Of a stretch of 18,761 nucleotides of DNA, positions 8,609 through 17,990 are shown piece by piece (within the stretch, counting starts at the first letter, position 1; each line of letters opens with the position of its first letter). Source of the stretch: Dinochytrium kinnereticum (taxonomy: Eukaryota > Chytridiomycota > Chytridiomycetes > Chytridiales > Chytridiaceae); assembly GCA_027604005.1 (NCBI GenBank), contig JADGJT010000407.1, forward strand, positions 1 through 18,761, read 5' to 3'. The notes beneath the pieces are model-generated. The model did not search any database. It was not told where the DNA came from and worked only from the letters and a program-made list of their open reading frames with translations. A program made the position numbers and the translations under genes.

Positions 8609-10608
8609 TCATGTGTGTGGTTGTTTGTTTGTTTGTTTTTTTGTTACTCATTTGTTAATGGTTTGGTCTATTGATGATGACGATGATGATGGTTGATGGG
8701 GTTATTTATTTCTGGTCGTTATTTTTGTTTTTTGTTTTTGCCATCATACGGTTTATTCATATTGCTTTCTTATTGATGTGCCGTCCCCCCCTAAGGCATA
8801 AGTTTTGTGTTCGTTACGCGCTTTTTTGTTAATTGTTTTATTTTGGTTGTTTTCCTTTTCCGTTTTTCTTTGGTTGCCGTATGAACCAGCGACAGGCGTG
8901 TTTTTCTCTCGTTTAGTTTAATACCTTACATTATATTTTTGTAGTGGCCTGCAAAAAAAAAAAAATTGGGTGGGCGGACAGATGTGGGTTGGCTTTATTG
9001 CTCTTCCATAAGATGATGAGCTTGGGGAATTATTAGTGGCAACAACACTAGATAATTAAATATAATCTGATATTCCCATCAAACACTTGATAATCATAAC
9101 GGTCTGAACCCAAAACCTGTGCTGCAAGCCAAACTAAACATTTTGACGACTTGACATGGCGCTGACCAAATCTACAGCAATAAACAGACGCTACCCAGTT
9201 ATAACATCTTTTCTAAGTGTTGAAGTTGGGTTCCCCAAGTCGGATACCCTTCCAAAAAAAAAATTCCTGAAACAAATCATTACAGTAATTTCCCAGCCAA
9301 CTGGATACCTTCACTTCTGTGAAGGGGGCGTGTTCACAAACCCCATCCACATACATTATTAATAATAGTTATATTGTTTGTTGGGCTCATCATTTCTTTC
9401 CTTGGCGACTGTTCTTGTGTTATTTTCCTTCCCTTCCCTTGACCTTTCTCGTGAGTGTTTTGGCTTGCCCTTTGTTCTTCTCTTCTTTTTTTTGTTGCTT
9501 TCGTTGAATAGGGAGGTATCCGGTTCACATTATCATCCTTGATTCATACTGTTTTGATTTATAACCGTTTTGAATGGTCCATGAAAATAAACAAAGGTCT
9601 TTTTTTTTTTTTTTTTGTTTTGTTGGCGACGAGGAGGAGGTTTCTTGTTTTCAACGCGTTCCTTCCCCTTTGTTTTATTTTTTTTTTGCTTTTCTTGGAG
9701 ATACGAGCATCAGGCAGGTGGAGGACTTCCTCGCATAAGACATTTTCAAGCTCAACCTCCCTTCCCCCCCCCTAATCCACTCATTGACAGGAAAAATGAT
9801 CAGGCATCATATCCCATCACATTGCCAATGAACCTCGTCCCCCATGACGCGCGGGTATCACTCCTCTACACCCATACCGCAGTTTAATAAATATGGTAAA
9901 GCCCATCATCGCGCATCATCGGTCATTCATCCGAGTTAAGACGTGAGGGTCGAGAAAAATCTTGGTGGGAAGCCTTTCATGCCTGAAGAGGATGCAGGCG
10001 GTTTGGGTTTCTTGCCCAGTATTGTTTTTGAGGTGAGCGATGATGCAGTTGTGGCGGGAGGAGGGGGAGTGGTTGGGAACACGGGTGAACTGGAAAAAGC
10101 ACGTGTATCCTTGACTGTTTAAAAATGTAAATGAATGGAATTAGCGTGGATGGCAACAGTTTTAAGAAACGTTAGGGTCTTGTTTTTTTTTTGTTTTTTT
10201 TGGTAAGAGCATCGCGCCATTGCAATGTGAGTTTCAACTATTTTCGTCAACTTGAACTTTTTAAAAACCATGTGGAAGGACTGTCCTCTTTTTATTTTCC
10301 AGAGCGGTGTTGTTTTTTTGTTTTTTTTTGGAAAAGGAAATGAAGGGTTCATCATTTAATGAGAGGAAGAGAAAAGGGGAACCACAACGTGACCGAAAAA
10401 AAAACAAACCCAAAAACAGACCAGTTAAAAAAGCGCCAGACAAAACAAAGATAACAAGAAACACAAGCAACCGGAAGAGGAACAAAAACACAACAAAACA
10501 ACATGCAAACAGATTCCACACCCCTCCCCCCCCCCCCCAATCAAACCATCATGAGGACATTCTCACAAATCCCCCCCAACCAACGTCTCAACAAAACACA
10601 CCCGACCC
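8609..10608. other. Gene-free region between converging gene C and GDI1
   Basis: The first 300 bases are T/G-rich, as after gene A, and probably hold the 3' UTR of gene C. A 68-codon ATG frame at 9156-9362 shows no domain. A 7-bp stem hairpin lies at 9308-9325. From 10110 to 10608 the sequence is rich in A, C and T runs and is probably the 3' flank of GDI1. Confidence 0.45.
10291..10296 (-). terminator. Candidate AATAAA poly(A) signal for GDI1
   Basis: The reverse strand reads AATAAA here, about 310 bases beyond the GDI1 stop codon. Known: AATAAA-like hexamers help position cleavage, but fungal signals are loose, so this is only a candidate. Confidence 0.25.
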
Positions 10609-13593
10609 TCACTGCTCCTCCTCATTCTGCTTCTTAACCTTCCCCTCCAACTTCAACTCATTCCCAGTAACCCTCAAATAGATGCTCTTCACATCCTGAC
10701 AAACCGTCTCAAAGTGACTGGTCGCATCATAACTCTTTGAGATGAAAGTCCCATCAGCCGATCCATCCGCCAAAGGCTCGTACAGATCTTCAACAAGCAC
10801 AAACTTCTCGGCAACGGGGCCAAGAAGAGCGATGCCGGCGTCACACTCCTTTTCGGGTTGCTCCGTCTCAACGATCGTGGAGACGATCGCGACAAAGTAG
10901 TCTTTGTGGCAGACTGAGTGGGCGCCCGAGATGGCGGCGATGTAGATGTCTTGGGTCACGGGGGGGAGGGAAAGGTTGTCAGTCGAAATTTGATTCACCC
11001 CCGTTTCAGGGGGAGGAAAGTGTTCAACTTGCTTCCGTTCAAACGATAGGGAGAGATAGAGAGAAAAGAAAGAGAAAAAAAAAAAAATAATAGGGAACTC
11101 ATGAACAACACTCACCATGCTGCCTCTTCACCTGGTTCTGGGGAAGGATGATCTGAAGCGAATCGGCGTTCCCAGTGTTGGGAATGGGGTGGTTGAGAAG
11201 ACAGATGGTTCGGACGACCTGTCCAACCTTCTTTGTCTTGTTGGAGAAGTAAGACGGGTCACCAATGACAAGCTTGGCCTTGGCGGTCTAGATTGGCAAT
11301 GTTGATAAAGGAGATTAGCCGTCGGAAAAAAGAAAGGAAAAAGGATAGGGGTGGGTGAAAGCCGATAAAGGGAAAACTATTTCTTTTGCCGCCTTTCTTC
11401 CATGCTCTGAGAAGAAAAAGAAGAAAATAATAATAATTTCATACCTCGCCTTCAGACTTGACCCCAACAAACTTTCCATTCTCGTCATAAACAACCTCCT
11501 CAACAGGCTTGTTCAGCATGTAAGTTCCGCCATAAATCGCAGACAATCTAAAACAACAAAGTGCATACGCCACCAAGAAAAAAAAAAAGAAAAAAAAAAA
11601 AGAAAGGTTTTTTTAAACTCCACGCCAAAACCAAACCCAACAACAACATCAACAACCTACCTAGCGAACCCCTGCGGCAACTCTCCCAACCCATAAAGAG
11701 GGTAAATATACGGACTCTTCCCATACCTCGCCATCGAGTTCATGTAAAGGCAGATGCGCTCATAAGTGTCCTTGGCAGGCTGCTCAATGTACTTGTCATC
11801 AAGCTGAAGAGCGAGAGAGTGACCAATGAAATCTTGGGTTCCGGGTTCAAGACCAAACTTCTTGTACACGGCGGACATGGGGACGGTGTTGAGGTCCAGA
11901 CCTATTGATGTTTTGTTAAATTAGGAGAAACCGGGAGGAAAGTGGGAGGTTTGTTTGGTGGATGAAGGGGAGGACGGAAAAGGGTTTCGAAATGTTGTGG
12001 AGGGGTGCAACCCGCCGTTGTTTTTCGTTTTTTTGTTGTTTTTTTTGTGGTTGAAGGGAGGGAGGGCAGATTGAAAAGAACAAGTAAAAAAAAACGTAAC
12101 CCCGTTACACCCCCTACCCAAAATCACAAGAAAGAGAAACGAAGAGAAAAGATAAAAGAAAATGTCGAGAAAAAAAAAACCGAAGAAAACAACAAAAGAA
12201 AACAAAAGCGAAAGACGGGGAAAAAAAACAACAAAAACACCAACCCTGATGCGTGGCCGCATTATTAAAATCATAATTCTGAATAAATTCAAAAAACCCT
12301 TTAGCCCTCCTCTTCTCAAAGATCCCCATCAAAGGGCTCGTCAACGCCTCCTGCTGATTCGAAGGAACCTTAGAGATCTTTCCATCCCTAAACACAAACG
12401 ATCCAGCCACCTGACGAAACTCAAGGTAACGTGTCACGTCGGTGTGGTAGAGGATGTTGACGAACTCCCCAGACGCCATGGCGAATTTGGGGATCAGATC
12501 AACGTTGTAGTCGCGGTCACGACCAAATTGGGTGGGGGGTTCCATGCCAGGTCGGAATTTACGGTAGAGCTGGGGAGAGGTGAGTTCATTTGTTTTTTTT
12601 TAAGGGGGAGGAAAGGGGGTTGCGGTTTAAATTTAAACAAGGTCAGTGGTGCGTGTGCAGCAAGAGGACGAGATAAAAATATCAAACTTTCAGAAGCAAA
12701 AAATAAAAAAAAGGGAAACAGGAAGCCATATGTTTGATGTTATGCGAGAATTTTGCTCATGCGTGGCCCCAACCCTCGTCAAACCAGCAAAACCCATCCC
12801 AAATTCGAACCCACCCAACCACCCCCCCCCCCCAAAAAAAAAAAAAGAAACTCTCAAAACATGTCCACCAGAACCCCCCTCAAACAAAAAAAAAACCAAA
12901 CAAAACAAGTAACCAACCTGAGTCAAATTCAACGAAGCCGAGGCACCTCCGTAATAATCGTTACGATCCATGTGAAGAACCTTCTTCCCCTCAACAGACA
13001 ACAATCCCGAGAGAATACATTCGGTCAATCCAGTTCCAAGAACGATAACGTCGTACTCTTCATCCTGCAATCCCACACAGAAGGTTAGATAGAGCCAGAA
13101 AATTTTTTGCTGTGGGGTGGGGTGGGTTGGGGATTGGTTGAGGAAGGAGGGTGAGGGAGAAGAGCAGGGAAGGGATAACAGGTTTTCTGAGGTCATGCAC
13201 GTTGACTGGTGAAGTTTCTTAAACCCATGAATCAAGCAACTCGTAGATCGCTTGAAAACGCGATCACCGTTCAACAAATCTGTATCAACTTCCGCAGAAG
13301 ATTTCTTTACGCCCCCCCCCCTTCCCGGTCACTATTCTACCTCCGTTCCATATATCACCCGTAACATCGCTGCCGATATTTCAAACCAACTTTCAACACT
13401 TAAAGTCCCTAAACCCGCAACCCGTCCTTCACAATCCGCCACCGGCCCCGCCCTCGTTGAGAAACAACCAAACTTCAGTTCTCCTCATTCAACACCCTGA
13501 GTCGATCTGAAGGTGTCTTTCTTGATGCGATCGCTTTGGATCTGGTATCGCTAGGGGGGGGGGGGGGGGGGCAGCTCCCGTTTTCCTTACCAT
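10609..13593 (-). CDS. GDI1: Rab GDP-dissociation inhibitor (GDI), 7 exons
   Basis: GDI binds GDP-loaded, prenylated Rab GTPases, extracts them from membranes and keeps them soluble for recycling in vesicle traffic. Exons (reverse strand, in order): 13593-13591, 13064-12918, 12569-12245, 11901-11661, 11547-11445, 11287-11116, 10949-10609; introns 526, 348, 343, 113, 157 and 166 bp, all GT...AG. The joined frame is 443 codons, close to the usual 445-450. Conserved blocks: dinucleotide-fold-like '[12 protein letters not shown]' (6-17), 'DRNDYYGG' (34-41), and '[20 protein letters not shown]' with the following '[12 protein letters not shown]' (218-249). Y39, E232, R239 and T247 match Rab-platform residues known in mammalian GDI. 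The C-terminus ends in an acidic/Gln tail. Exon 1 is the ATG alone, followed by GTAAGG. The cyclin genes around it show no obvious functional link. Identity is firm; the one-codon first exon is the least certain part. Confidence 0.96.
11902..12244 (-). other. GDI1 intron 3
   Basis: Donor GTTGGT, acceptor AATAG, phase 1. Composition flips in the middle: the sense strand is T-rich near the donor and C-rich near the acceptor. Frames over this intron are low-complexity Phe/Lys/Asn-rich and are not genes. Confidence 0.9.
12570..12917 (-). other. GDI1 intron 2
   Basis: Donor GTTGGT, acceptor CCCCAG, phase 0. In the sense strand the donor half is T/G-rich (with T and G homopolymers) and the last 50 bases are C/A-rich. 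No gene inside. Confidence 0.9.
13065..13590 (-). other. GDI1 intron 1 (follows the ATG directly)
   Basis: Donor GTAAGG directly after the ATG, acceptor TTGCAG before the codon for D2, phase 0. It is the longest intron of the gene. It contains poly-C and poly-G runs and an open stretch on the opposite strand (13231-13500). Confidence 0.8.
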
Positions 13594-15896
13594 CTTGAGG
13601 TTGGTGAGGGTGGGTGAGGTTTTTTTGTGAGGTGAATGGGAGGGGGAAAATTTGTGCGATTGGGAAATTCAGGTGGAGTTGAAAGGTTGGTGGTTTTGAT
13701 GTTGCTTTTGGGGGGTTTTTTTAAGGAGGAGGGATGGGGCGTAGGAAGATGAGGTAAGGGTTTAGAGAAGGGGGTATTAAAAGGTAGAGGTTTTTCCTTT
13801 TTTTTCTTGATTTTGGCTGCTCTGGGGGGGGTTTGATTGTTGTTTTTGCGGTTGTAGTGTGTAATTTTGTGGGATGGCGTTGTTATGGTGTCTACTTACT
13901 TGTATTTATTGCTACTGTACTGTTTTTTTACAGAGTAAGAAAGGCGGGAGGTTGTTGGAATAGGGCTTTTCTATTTGAACTGAGGGGTTGGTTGTTCTTC
14001 TTTCTTTCTCCTTCTCAAGAGATGGAAAGAAGCAAATCATTCTTCTTTCGCTCTTTCTTTGTTTCATATTCATTTCTTCTTTTTTTTTTCCCCTCCTTTT
14101 TTGCATACCTTGTTTTTACTTCTTTTTTTTTATTTGACTTCTTTGGTGAGAGTTTGTAATGCGGGAGGGTTTAGATGAGTCTTGATTCACTTTGGCTTCC
14201 CCACCTTTTTTTTTTTTTTGGTTGACCTTCAAGGCTTGTAGTTTGGTGGGTTTTCTTTTCTTGGTTTTTTGTTTCTCGTCCATGACAATGAATACAAAAA
14301 AAGTGTATTCATAACCGACCTTTTAAGGTGCCCCATACCGTGAATTCTTTGGAATCGCTGAGGGGTAGCAGCATTGAAGGTTTTTTGTGCAGTTGGAATC
14401 TCCTTCCGTGTCTTGCTAATTACTTTTTTGGTGAGAGTTTGTAATGCGGGAGGGTTTAGATGAGTCTTGATTCACTTTGGCTTCCCCACCTTTTTTTTTT
14501 TTGGGTTCACCCTCAAGGCTTGTAGTTTGGTGGGTTTTCTTTTCTTGGTTTTTTGTTTCTCGTCCATGACAATGAATACAAAAAAAGTGTATTCATAACC
14601 GACCTTTTAAGATGATAATATGGTTTTTAAAAAACTACGTGTTTGTGCCCAATACCGTGCATTCTTTGGAATCGCTGAGGGGATGCAGCATCGATGGTTT
14701 TTGTGCAGTTGGAATCTCCTTCCATGTCTTGTTAATTGGCGATCATGATGTGAAAAACAAAACAAAAAAAGAAAAAAAAGAACCCCCTCCCCTGACAACC
14801 AGTAAGAACGTTGATAATGTTTTGTTTTTTTTTTTGTCGAAACCGGAACCACGGAACACAGTTACATTCTTTGTCTTGAATTGAATCGCGGGGTTTTTTT
14901 TTTGTTTGGTTTTTTGTTTTGGTTATTGTTTCGGTTGTTTGCTTCTTCGATTTTTTTTTTTGTTCTTTTTTTTTTTGGGGGGGGGGGGGGGCTGTGTGTA
15001 TGATAGGGGTGAAGGGAAGGGACGAGGGGGTGAACCGCAAGGGTTGAAAGGATTATGATGGAACTGTGAGAAGGTTCTGCACTCTTGTTCTTCAACACCA
15101 ATGATTGTTAAACTGCAACAAGAAGATATCATAGTTACTGCACCTTTTGTTCATCAACCCCAATTATTCAGCAACGTTTATGACCATCACAAACCAACAA
15201 TCATCAACCCGTAAAAAGAAGCGGTACAGCAAGGTCACATGGGTTTGTTTCATGTTTGGAGATGTTATTGACCAGACGATAGAAAGGAAAGAAAGAAAAG
15301 ATGATAACAGGGTTGATAACTTAAGAGGCGCGGGTGAGGAGGAAGGTGGAGAAGAGAGAAGAAGAAAAAATTAACACTTCTGATGTCTTTCAGATAATCA
15401 AGGGAGTGAAGAAAAGGCAAATAAAATAATAATAAAAGTTCTTTTTTAACAGAATAACTAGGTCATGATGAACATGTGAGGTGGAGGGGAATACATAGGC
15501 TTTGTAAATAATAGAATAAGATAATAAAGAGATTTAAGACCGAATAAGAATAATAAGAATAAAAATATATGGGTGTTGTGTTCGATTGGGTGAGAAGATA
15601 AAGGGAGGAGGAGTGTTTTGGTGAAGTAATAAAAGTGAAAGGAAAGTAGGACGCGGTTGAACAAAACCGAAAAATAGGGGAGAAGAAAACGTACTGAAAA
15701 ATAGATAGATATGATACTAGAAATAGATAGATAATATAGAAACCGAAAAGGCGACACTATGAACAAAAAACACCGACTAAAGTTCAAAAAAGAAAAAAAG
15801 AAAGAAAGACGAGAAGGTAAAACAATTACACCCAATACATAATAAAATATAAAGAAACAATGAATCAATGATTAAAAAGAAAAAAGAAGAAGTAAT
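13594..15896. other. Region upstream of GDI1, no supported gene
   Basis: The + strand is G/T-rich from 13600 to about 15000, with many homopolymers, then A-rich from about 15270 to 15896 (the sense-strand T-rich 3' flank of gene D). It contains the large duplication at 14142-14738. Frames such as those at 13833-14159 and 15458-15868 are Phe/Ser/Leu low-complexity. I see no tRNA or rRNA. Confidence 0.45.
14142..14738. repeat. Tandem duplication, ~280/310-bp units with a hairpin
   Basis: Copy 1 is about 14142-14421 and copy 2 about 14427-14738, offset 285 bases at their starts. Both begin TTTGGTGAGAGTTTGTAATG and both carry the hairpin GAATACA-AAAAAAG-TGTATTC (14290-14310 and 14574-14594). Copy 2 has an extra stretch of about 35 bases after CCTTTTAAG. 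Both end near CTTG(C/T)TAATT. Confidence 0.92.
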
Positions 15897-17075
15897 CTAA
15901 GACCTATACCATCCTCCACCTCCATAAGCAACCTGCTCAGCAGCCACAGGAGGGTACCCCCCAACCCATCCATTCCCATAAGCCCCTTGCTGCACGAAGG
16001 CCAAATGCGCCTGCATAGCCATCGGAGAAGCCGAGGACTTTCGCGTTGGGTAAGCAGCAGGCGGACCAAGATGCTGACCATGATACTGCGGAGCCACGGA
16101 AGCCTGATGACACTGATGACAATTCTGCGGACGGAAAGAGCCCTGCCCGGCCTCCTCCTCCCCACCCATGAGAGATCTCAGAGCCCTCAACCAAGAAGCG
16201 TACTCCTCAACAGCGATCAGAGAATTGAATCCCAACGTATCCAACGCCAATCCCTTCAATCTTGCCACAAACACCCCGGGAGACACACCGTCCTCAGTCT
16301 TCTCGATCCCTGCCGCTCTCGCCCACACCCTCGTGGAGGTCTGGCGATCGGATAGATGCGTCTCGGCGAGCAACAAGCATGCCAAGAACAGGTTTGACGG
16401 GTTGAGCAACAGCTCGCGTGGAACGGGATGAAGCGGCGTCGTGTCGGTGGTGGGGGTGGGGGTGCCGTATCGCTCGTTGGGGCACAAAAGGATCCTTCGA
16501 GCAAGGTAGAGAGCGTAGAGAATCCCGTGAGGCGCTCGAGAGAGGTACTGATTTCCCGCAAAGATTCGAGCGCTCTCCCGGAGCCTTGTCAGCTGAGAGT
16601 GCCATCTCATGTATGAGGTTTGGATTGGATCGGGGAGGTTGCTGGCGATTGGGTCATGAACGACGGTGTCGTTGCTGCTGGGGGACGGATGACTGGTCAT
16701 GTCGGTTGGGGAGAAGGGTGGGGTTTCCAGGTGGCTGTCTTGGCTTGCTGTCGATGGTCTTCGCGAGGCGAGGTCGTGGAGGAGGTGTGAGGCTGGGGTG
16801 GTGTTGATGTCCAGGTTCATGATGGTGGGGTCTGAGGGGTGTGCGGCGGCCTCTCGTGCGAAACGGACGGCGATGAGACGGATCATGACTTTGACGGTGA
16901 CGTCTGCGAGGTGCTCGACGAAGCGGCGTTTTGGGTCGATGGGTGTCTTGAGGTGGTGCGGGTGGTCTGGGGAGGCGGGAGGGGAGGGCATCTTGCAGGA
17001 GGAGGAGGATGAGGAGGCAGATGCTGCTGAGGATGACGGGTGGAAGTGGTTGATGTGATGTGTGAGGGCCGTCAT
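15897..17075 (-). CDS. Gene D: cyclin-box protein with Cys/His tail
   Basis: 392 codons on the reverse strand, ATG to TAG. Residues 1-50 are Ser/His/Pro-rich. Helix at about 52-75 ('FVEHLADVTVKVMIRLIAVR'). A linker (76-153) has SP/TP sites. The cyclin core (about 155-303) contains 'ILYALYLARRIL' (185-196), 'FLACLLLAETHLSD' (230-243), 'VWARAAGI' (250-257) and 'EEYASWLRALRSL' (290-302). The typical cyclin Lys is T239 and the typical Glu K274. The tail (304-392) has a CHxCH cluster (319-323) and a Gly/Tyr/Ala-rich end. The CHxCH alone is too short to call a zinc site. It is the clearest cyclin fold of the four ('VWARAAGI' resembles the Pcl 'YAKVGGI' segment). Role by family: CDK regulatory subunit. 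Its orientation opposes genes A-C. Confidence 0.82.
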   Translation of the reverse strand: MTALTHHINHFHPSSSAASASSSSSSCKMPSPPASPDHPHHLKTPIDPKRRFVEHLADVTVKVMIRLIAVRFAREAAAHPSDPTIMNLDINTTPASHLLHDLASRRPSTASQDSHLETPPFSPTDMTSHPSPSSNDTVVHDPIASNLPDPIQTSYMRWHSQLTRLRESARIFAGNQYLSRAPHGILYALYLARRILLCPNERYGTPTPTTDTTPLHPVPRELLLNPSNLFLACLLLAETHLSDRQTSTRVWARAAGIEKTEDGVSPGVFVARLKGLALDTLGFNSLIAVEEYASWLRALRSLMGGEEEAGQGSFRPQNCHQCHQASVAPQYHGQHLGPPAAYPTRKSSASPMAMQAHLAFVQQGAYGNGWVGGYPPVAAEQVAYGGGGWYRS

Positions 17076-17089
17076 TAAGGAGAGGAGAG

Positions 17090-17133
17090 GAATGGGATGA
17101 GGGGAGAGGAGGGGAGGGGAGGGGAGTATTTAA
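17090..17133 (-). promoter_or_regulatory. Pyrimidine tract and TATA-like box upstream of gene D
   Basis: In the gene D sense direction a TTAAATA element (about 17127-17133) is followed by about 35 bases of almost pure C/T (CTCCCCTCCCCTCCC) and then the ATG at 17075. A CT-rich leader after a TATA-like box is a common fungal promoter layout; assignment by position only. Confidence 0.4.
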
Positions 17134-17427
17134 GCAAGCGGGTGGTATACGCGAGGTGGATCCAAAGGCTGTCTGTAGAGGAGTTGGATCCACTTTGAGA
17201 TAATTAAAATAAATAAATAAAATAATAATAATAATAAATAAATTAATAATTGATTCTCATTGGGAGGGAAGAAAAGAAAAGAAGAAAAGAAAAGAAAAGA
17301 AAAAAAGAATGAATGAAAAGGATGATCAAAGAAGGGATGGAGAAGTGTGTGGGTGTGTGTGGCTGCGCAATAGAATGAAAAGATTCAAATTTATTTATTT
17401 GATTTTGTTTGATTTAATTATTATATT

Positions 17428-17458
17428 TCTTCCTTCCTTCCTTCCTTCCTTCCTTCTC
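17428..17458. repeat. (TTCC)n microsatellite
   Basis: Seven or so CTTC/TTCC units in a row. Confidence 0.9.
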
Positions 17459-17527
17459 TCTCCTCTTCAGACAACTTGTAATTATTAAATCTTCTTCTTT
17501 TCTCTCTCCTCTCTTGGCTCCATCCAC

Positions 17528-17562
17528 TATCCAATATCCATCCAATATCCATCCAATATCAA
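17528..17562. repeat. ATCCAATATCC short tandem repeat
   Basis: Three near-identical units of about 11 bases (ATCCAATATCC). Confidence 0.8.
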
Positions 17563-17990
17563 TGCCATTCTTCCTTCCTTGGTTATGTAATCTATCTTAT
17601 CTCGCTGTCATCATTCATTATTATCATTCATTCATGCATTCAACCAACAATGATGAACAAACACCCGCCTGCAACTTCTTGTTGCTTGGTCTTGATTCCT
17701 GGCTGATTATCATTAATAAATAATTGATAATTGATAATTAAGAATGCACACCATCCAACTGCAGTAAAAGTGCTGATCTGATGAGAGGTAGGTGGCTCTG
17801 GCAGCATCAGAAGCATCAGAGGTGCGTCTAATGATAATAATAATGCGGTTTTACTAAATGATCCTTCAACCATGCCTCTCCCTCCAAGAACTAAAAACCC
17901 TAAAGCCCCTTCTCCTGCCTCACGCCCTTCACAGCAAATCAAATCATCGGCTCAAACCCTTGTGTCACTCTAGACCCGCAATGTGGCGCG

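Larger units (their letters stand above)
17134..17990. other. Simple-repeat-rich region upstream of gene D
   Basis: No gene seen. It contains A/T-rich TAAA/TAA repeats (17205-17250), AAAAG repeats (17268-17306), a TTCC tract (17428-17458) and ATCCAATATCC repeats (17528-17562). Confidence 0.55.

Noticed and set aside
9156..9362. 68-codon ATG frame in the gene C-GDI1 interval
   Set aside because: Starts with ATG and is not obviously low-complexity, but it has no known domain and lies in a region with no other coding signal; kept out for lack of support.
11921..12319. 132-codon reverse-strand frame over GDI1 intron 3
   Set aside because: It spans a clear intron and the end of exon 3 in the wrong register; Phe-rich low complexity.
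12790..12810. T-loop-like GGTTCGAAT on the reverse strand (possible tRNA)
   Set aside because: The flanking bases do not pair as a T arm, and no acceptor or anticodon arm is present; it lies in a GDI1 intron.
13550..13571. Long G run in GDI1 intron 1 and other homopolymers
   Set aside because: Striking, but length in such runs is prone to sequencing error; no function inferred.
15458..15868. 136-codon reverse-strand frame rich in Phe, Leu, Tyr and Ser
   Set aside because: Membrane-like look comes from T-rich DNA downstream of gene D; no family resemblance.
17776..17810. CTGATGAGAGG resembling a hammerhead core
   Set aside because: No GAAA partner follows at the right place after a closing stem.
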